DNA of 10,705 nt from an uncultured Bacteroidaceae bacterium. GTDB lineage: Bacteria > Bacteroidota > Bacteroidia > Bacteroidales > Bacteroidaceae. This document shows, piece after piece, positions 7,126 through 10,705 of this stretch. Made by a program: the position numbers and the translations under genes. Within the stretch, counting starts at the first letter, position 1. The number at the start of each line of letters is the position of its first letter. The stretch is from NCBI GenBank assembly GCA_904501945.1, contig CAJGCU010000080.1, positions 1 to 10,705 of the forward strand, read 5' to 3'. The notes beneath the pieces are model-generated. The model was given only the letters and a program-made list of their open reading frames with translations. It ran no database searches and was not told where the DNA came from.

Positions 7126-7157
7126 CTTGACAAGTTTCCAGAAAGCCATTACCTTTG
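7126..7157 (+). promoter_or_regulatory. Bacteroidetes-type promoter for the secreted lipocalin-like gene
   Basis: TACCTTTG (7150-7157) matches the -7 consensus TAnnTTTG, and CTTG (7126-7129) is a near -33 element with a 20-bp spacer. The predicted leader is about 40 nt to the ATG at 7205. The phased TGCAAA array abuts the -33 element. Confidence 0.65.
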
Positions 7158-7204
7158 CATCGTGAATTCACAAATATGTCTAACCTAATAAAAATTCAGA
7201 ACTC

Positions 7205-7699
7205 ATGAAAAAAGTGATTTTAGCAATTGCAATGGCATTCATAAGTGCAATGCAGACAAACGCACAAAACGTAAAAATCGACGACAAGGAAATCGTTGGT
7301 GCATGGCTCATGGAATCCATGCAGTGGAAAGGGGAAAACAAAATTGTATGCGGCAAGGAAAGCGGCTATGCCCAATTCAAGTATTATGGAACTGATGGCG
7401 AATATGCTTGTGCACAAATTGTCATGACAAACGAAGGAAAATGCGTAGTGATACCTCAAGAGTATGGTACGTACACACTCAAGGATGGCTGGTACTCAGA
7501 AATGGGACGCGAGAAAATCAAGTATGTGTGGATTAACAAGACCACGTCAAAAGGCACTTGGAACACCCGTCAAGACATTTGGAAGAAGCAAACCAATATG
7601 CCCAAAGAACTTGTACAATTCATCGTTGACTGCTGCAAGACAAAGGAAACGCCTGACAATATACAGAAATTGATCAAACAGTATATGTTTAATAAATAA
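7205..7699 (+). CDS. Small secreted lipocalin-like protein
   Basis: A 164-aa protein with a signal peptide (1-20, ending TNA before Gln21) and no lipobox, so it is probably free in the periplasm. The body (about 28-128) is beta-rich and opens with EIVGAWLMES, the G-x-W start typical of Bacteroidetes lipocalin-like domains (compare DUF4488-type proteins). A short helical tail (about 132-162, with Cys143-Cys144) follows. Its core parallels the periplasmic domain of the regulator encoded just upstream: GAWL at the same place, a Tyr-x-Cys strand (67-69 here, 65-67 there), and a final Trp followed by basic residues (DIWKKQ versus YTWRRN). A ligand carrier, decoy or partner of that sensor are all possible. 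It has its own promoter with the shared GCAAACTC site and is probably a target of the regulator. No enzyme motif is seen. Confidence 0.75.
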   Translation: MKKVILAIAMAFISAMQTNAQNVKIDDKEIVGAWLMESMQWKGENKIVCGKESGYAQFKYYGTDGEYACAQIVMTNEGKCVVIPQEYGTYTLKDGWYSEMGREKIKYVWINKTTSKGTWNTRQDIWKKQTNMPKELVQFIVDCCKTKETPDNIQKLIKQYMFNK

Positions 7700-7811
7700 T
7701 CCAACTTTTGAAGAGTTATACAAAAAACACGTGTTTGTAATTAAAGATTAGTTAAAAGCAAAAGTGTACACTCCCTCGCATTGTCAGTGATGATAGTGTG
7801 GGGGAATTTTG

Positions 7812-7843
7812 AAATTATACGGTTGTAAGGTTATACGATTTAC
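7812..7843 (+). repeat. Octamer array of the GGTTRTR type (copy 2)
   Basis: Consecutive 8-bp units read AAATTATA, CGGTTGTA, AGGTTATA, CGATTTAC. The middle part matches the minus-strand array at 2986-3009 with one mismatch over 18 bp. It lies about 105 bp before the GH3 -7 box. Confidence 0.65.
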
Positions 7844-7948
7844 AGGCTCTTTCGATAAGATTGAGGTGACTTCAAACAAATGGATTCGACAAATACTACA
7901 TATCCTAAAAAAAAATACCTAATTCACTTTTATTTCAGTTTTTTTTCG

Positions 7949-7956
7949 TAGGTTTG
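7949..7956 (+). promoter_or_regulatory. -7 promoter box of the GH3 gene
   Basis: TAGGTTTG matches the Bacteroidetes -7 consensus TAnnTTTG, 40 bp before the ATG at 7997, giving a leader of roughly 35 nt. The -33 position is T-rich (TTTT near 7928-7931) rather than a clean TTTG. It stands alone, so GH3 is probably transcribed apart from the lipocalin-like gene. Confidence 0.6.
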
Positions 7957-7996
7957 CAATTGGAATCATCTAACGACTACCAATACACATAACAAT

Positions 7997-10174
7997 ATGA
8001 AAAAGTTTTTTATGCTGGCATCATTGTTCGCCATGATGTCTATGGCCACAAACGCACAAACCTATCTCGACCCAAACGCTCCTCTTGAAGAACGTGTGAA
8101 AGATGCACTTAGCCGTATGACTCTGCACGAAAAAGTGAACATTCTCCATGCACAGAGTAAATTTACCAGCGCAGGTGTGCCACGTCTCGGCATTCGTCAA
8201 TTGAACATGGATGATGGTCCTCATGGCGTACGCGAAGAATTAGAATGGAACACATGGAGCCCTGCCAAATGGACAAACGACTCTATCGTAGCATTTCCGT
8301 CCCTCACTTGCCTCGCATCCACATGGAACAGAGAACTGTCAGAAGCATACGGAGATGCCGTCAGTGAAGAATTCGCTTTCCGTGGCAAAGACATCATGCT
8401 GGGTCCAGGAGCAAACATTGCACGCACTCCACTCAATGGCCGAGCCTTTGAATATATGGGCGAAGACCCCTATCTGGCAGGAGAAATGCTGGTGCCATAC
8501 ATTAAAGCAGCCCAAGCCAACGGTGTGGCATGCTGCCTGAAGCACTTTGTGTTGAATGATCAAGAAATAGACCGATTCACCGTCAACGTCAATGTCTCTG
8601 AACGAGCTTTACACGAAATCTACCTTTCTCCCTTCAAGAGAGCTGTCGAAAAAGCCAATATATGGACCATCATGGGGTCTTACAACCTTTGGAAGAACGT
8701 GCATTGTTGCCACAACGATGAATTGCTGAACGGCATTCTGAAAAAAGATTGGAACTGGGATGGCGCGCTCGTCAGTGACTGGGGAGGCACCACCAACACA
8801 TGGGAGGCTGCTATGGGAGGACTTGATATCGAAATGGGCACCTACACCGATGGCAAACTGAGAGAAAGCGAATTTGGGTATGAGCACTACTATCTTGCCA
8901 ACCCTTTCGAAAAGCTTCTCAAGGAAGGAAAAGTGCCAATGTCTGTTCTAGACGACAAGGCTAGCCGTGTGTTGCGCACCATATTCCGCACAGCCATGAA
9001 TCCCAACAAAGTCATCGGAAGCCAATGCTCTGAAGCTCACTACGAAGCATGTCGACAAATTGCAGAAGAAGGCATCGTCATGTTGAAAAACCAGAAGAAC
9101 ATCCTCCCTATTGATGCAACTCAGTACAAGAAGATACTTGTTGTCGGTGACAATGCCACACGTTCACTCACCAAGGGAGGAGGTTCATCCGAACTCAAGT
9201 CACTGCGCGACATTTCTCCACTCGAAGCCTTGCAAACGCTCTATGGCGACAAGATTGACTATGCACAGGGGTACTATGCCGGACGCTCCATCTATGACAG
9301 AGTGGACGCCATCGACCCGGCAAAGCAGGCTGAACTCAATGCAGAAGCCCTACAAAAAGCACAGGGGTCTGACCTTATCATCTTCGTGGGAGGACTCAAC
9401 AAGAACCATCGTCAAGACTGCGAAAATGGCGACCGCGAATCCTACGACCTTTCATACGGACAGAACGAACTCATTTCCCAACTTGCCAAAATACAGAAGA
9501 ATATCATCGTCGTTATGTTTGGAGGGAACCCCTACTCTATGCCTTGGCTCAATCAGGTTAGTGCACTCACCCACTGCTGGTATCTGGGAAGTGAATCAGG
9601 CACAGCACTCGCAAACGTGCTCTGCGGAAAAGTCTGCCCAAGCGGCAAACTGCCTATCACCTTCGCCGAGAAATACGAAGACTATCCTTATGTCAAGTAC
9701 GGTCCTGAAGCCTATCCTGGTGTCAACAAGCAGGTGCACTACAAGGAAGATATTTTCGTAGGATATCGCCATTTCGCAACAAACAACGTCACTCCACGTT
9801 TCCCTTTCGGATTCGGACTCAGCTATACTACATTCAGTTGCAGCAAGCCTGTAGCAGCCAAATCTGGCAACGAAGTCACCATCACAGTTACAGTCAGCAA
9901 CACAGGTGCCGTAGCAGGAAAGGAAGTCGTGCAAGTCTATGCACAATCACCCAAAGGCGAACTACCACGCCCCATCAAGGAACTCAAGGGATTTGCTAAG
10001 ACCAAACTTCTCCAACCAGGAGAGAGCCAAACCCTCAGCATCACCATACCAGTAGAGGAACTGCGCCACTTCAACGATTCACAGCATGACTGGACACTCA
10101 TCTCTGGCGACTACACTTTCCATGTTGGTACAAGCGTAAACGACATTTTCGGAAAAGCAACCGTCAATCTTTGA
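7997..10174 (+). CDS. Secreted GH3 beta-glucosidase-type glycosidase
   Basis: A 725-aa exported enzyme with a signal peptide (1-20, ending TNA before Gln21). The GH3 N-terminal barrel includes the substrate-binding segment MDDGPHGVR (71-79, Asp73), the conserved CLKHF (180-184) and the nucleophile Asp261 in LVSDWGG. The C-terminal alpha/beta-sandwich (about 355-600) carries the probable acid/base Glu476 in CENGDRES. PFGFGLSYTTF (603-613) leads into a fibronectin III-like domain (about 620-725, with ELKGF). The layout and length are those of full-length beta-glucosidases of the BglX type. It would release terminal beta-linked glucose in the periplasm; related enzymes act on beta-xylosides, so specificity is inferred. 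Next to GH31 it could supply the glucose-removing step in xyloglucan oligosaccharide breakdown. It has its own promoter and ends at a terminator-like hairpin, so it is probably monocistronic. All key catalytic residues are intact. Confidence 0.93.
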   Translation: MKKFFMLASLFAMMSMATNAQTYLDPNAPLEERVKDALSRMTLHEKVNILHAQSKFTSAGVPRLGIRQLNMDDGPHGVREELEWNTWSPAKWTNDSIVAFPSLTCLASTWNRELSEAYGDAVSEEFAFRGKDIMLGPGANIARTPLNGRAFEYMGEDPYLAGEMLVPYIKAAQANGVACCLKHFVLNDQEIDRFTVNVNVSERALHEIYLSPFKRAVEKANIWTIMGSYNLWKNVHCCHNDELLNGILKKDWNWDGALVSDWGGTTNTWEAAMGGLDIEMGTYTDGKLRESEFGYEHYYLANPFEKLLKEGKVPMSVLDDKASRVLRTIFRTAMNPNKVIGSQCSEAHYEACRQIAEEGIVMLKNQKNILPIDATQYKKILVVGDNATRSLTKGGGSSELKSLRDISPLEALQTLYGDKIDYAQGYYAGRSIYDRVDAIDPAKQAELNAEALQKAQGSDLIIFVGGLNKNHRQDCENGDRESYDLSYGQNELISQLAKIQKNIIVVMFGGNPYSMPWLNQVSALTHCWYLGSESGTALANVLCGKVCPSGKLPITFAEKYEDYPYVKYGPEAYPGVNKQVHYKEDIFVGYRHFATNNVTPRFPFGFGLSYTTFSCSKPVAAKSGNEVTITVTVSNTGAVAGKEVVQVYAQSPKGELPRPIKELKGFAKTKLLQPGESQTLSITIPVEELRHFNDSQHDWTLISGDYTFHVGTSVNDIFGKATVNL

Positions 10175-10553
10175 TTTGTACAAATGAAACAAATTATAAA
10201 CTCACAATTCACGAAATTCACACTTTCAAATTTTTGAGACTTTAGAATAAAATTATAGGGAAGTCATAGGGACATCTGTCATGTACTGATAAAGCATCGT
10301 CCCCATGACTTCCCAATCGTTTTTCTATAACTTTCGGCATTTTTCTCTGCAAAAGTGCAACCGTTTGCCTCTATGTAATATATGCATATAGTTCACTTTT
10401 CGCAGTTTAAATTAATTCAACGCTAGTTCAATATAAGAAGTTACGCAATCTTTAACGCCTGACTAAAGGCTGAAGAAACCTAAAATCTCAACAACTCCTA
10501 TCCTTTTCAGACTGTCTTTCCCTGAAAAAAGTTGACTCATTAAATCTTAAACA
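10175..10553 (+). other. Intergenic region between GH3 and the HTH gene
   Basis: This 379-bp AT-rich gap holds the terminator-like hairpin (10258-10324) and several smaller symmetries. These are a palindrome overlapping the GH3 stop, ATTTGTACAAAT (10174-10185); TATATGCATATA (10379-10390); AAAAGTG/CACTTTT arms at 10351-10357 and 10394-10400; and a TTTTCAG/CTGAAAA hairpin (10504-10528). If an insertion sequence begins here, its left end is somewhere in this gap, but I could not place it. No TAnnTTTG box was found before the HTH gene. Confidence 0.5.
10258..10324 (+). terminator. Strong hairpin plus T-run, probable GH3 terminator
   Basis: GGGAAGTCATAGGGAC (10258-10273) pairs with GTCCCCATGACTTCCC (10299-10314) at 15 of 16 positions, around a 25-nt loop. 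Five Ts follow at 10320-10324, five bases after the stem. It lies 84 bp after the GH3 stop. The stem is long and the loop large for a simple terminator, so a structured element or the trace of a mobile sequence is also possible. Confidence 0.65.
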
Positions 10554-10705
10554 ATGGGTAGTTGCATTCTTCAAAGGGAAAAGTATTTGAGTAAAGTTGT
10601 AGAACTTCGCTCTGAAGGCATGGGTTATGGTAGAATTTCTAAAATTATTCCCGTTCCAGAGGAGACAATTCGCCGTTGGTGTGTTAAATTTGCACCCACA
10701 ACCCA
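10554..10705 (+). CDS. Small helix-turn-helix protein, cut by window edge; possible IS first ORF
   Basis: An ATG at 10554 opens a frame of 50 codons that runs to the window edge. The peptide contains REKYLSKVVELRSEGMGY, GRISKIIPVPEETIRRWC and then VKFAPTT. The pattern of helix, Gly-rich turn, ISKI and a recognition helix TIRRW resembles the N-terminal HTH of transposases and of the small first ORF of several insertion sequences. No DDE domain is visible because the sequence ends. A stand-alone HTH regulator is the alternative. No -7 promoter box is seen upstream, which fits poor independent expression. Start and frame are clear; identity is tentative. Confidence 0.6.
   Translation, partial: MGSCILQREKYLSKVVELRSEGMGYGRISKIIPVPEETIRRWCVKFAPTT

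Larger units (their letters stand above)
7700..7996 (+). other. Intergenic region upstream of GH3
   Basis: This 297-bp gap holds two perfect palindromes, AAACACGTGTTT (7725-7736) and AGTGTACACT (7763-7772), the octamer array at 7812-7843 and the GH3 promoter box. I found no clear terminator for the preceding gene and no GCAAACTC octamer. No ORF of note is present. Confidence 0.6.

Noticed and set aside
7765..7805. ACACTCCC...AGTGTGGGG after the lipocalin-like gene as a terminator
   Set aside because: The two blocks are in the wrong order to form a continuous stem, and no T-run follows directly.
9111..9761. A 216-codon frame inside GH3 in another plus-strand frame
   Set aside because: It overlaps conserved GH3 sequence including the acid/base region and has a low-complexity, shadow-like composition.
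1..10705. CRISPR array, tRNA, rRNA or riboswitch
   Set aside because: No regularly spaced long repeats, no tRNA-like cloverleaf and no conserved riboswitch core were seen; the leaders are mostly too short for one.

Overview
The window looks like a chromosomal stretch from a Bacteroidetes species, most likely Prevotella or a close relative. The reasons are the repeated Bacteroidetes -7 promoter box (TAnnTTTG) a short way upstream of most genes, the lack of Shine-Dalgarno sites, periplasmic glycoside hydrolases with a GH31+PA14 layout typical of the phylum, and a membrane-anchored regulator with a LuxR-like HTH. The genus is an inference.

Left part (1-2200, minus strand): a probable two-gene operon. 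It encodes a soluble double ATP-binding-cassette protein of the ModF/PhrA type and, 30 bp downstream, a YqiA/YcfP-type alpha/beta hydrolase that runs off the left edge. A 381-bp divergent intergenic region follows. It holds two back-to-back promoters, a 2 x 19-bp tandem repeat and a heptamer repeat array.

Middle (2556-5942, plus): a small DUF2752 membrane protein. After 36 bp with no recognisable promoter comes a large secreted GH31 enzyme with an inserted PA14 domain, probably an alpha-xylosidase acting on xyloglucan oligosaccharides.

Right-middle (6047-7699, plus): the most interesting part. One gene encodes an unusual one-component regulator: lipoprotein signal, periplasmic lipocalin-like domain, one membrane helix, cytoplasmic coiled coil and LuxR-like HTH. 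The next gene encodes a small secreted protein whose core resembles the regulator's periplasmic domain. Both genes carry the octamer GCAAACTC exactly 37 bp upstream of their -7 boxes. In both cases it sits in a TGCAAA motif repeated every 11 bp: two copies before the regulator and four before the secreted protein. I read this as a candidate autoregulated sensor/partner system with its own operator.

Right part (7997-10705): a secreted GH3 beta-glucosidase-type enzyme with its own promoter and a strong terminator-like hairpin. A 379-bp gap follows, then the start of a small HTH protein, possibly the first ORF of an insertion sequence, cut by the window edge.

Taken together, GH31 and GH3 could alternately remove xylose and glucose from the non-reducing end of xyloglucan fragments in the periplasm. 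The lipocalin-like pair between them might sense a ligand or envelope state. No SusC/SusD genes, tRNA, rRNA, CRISPR array or riboswitch were seen.
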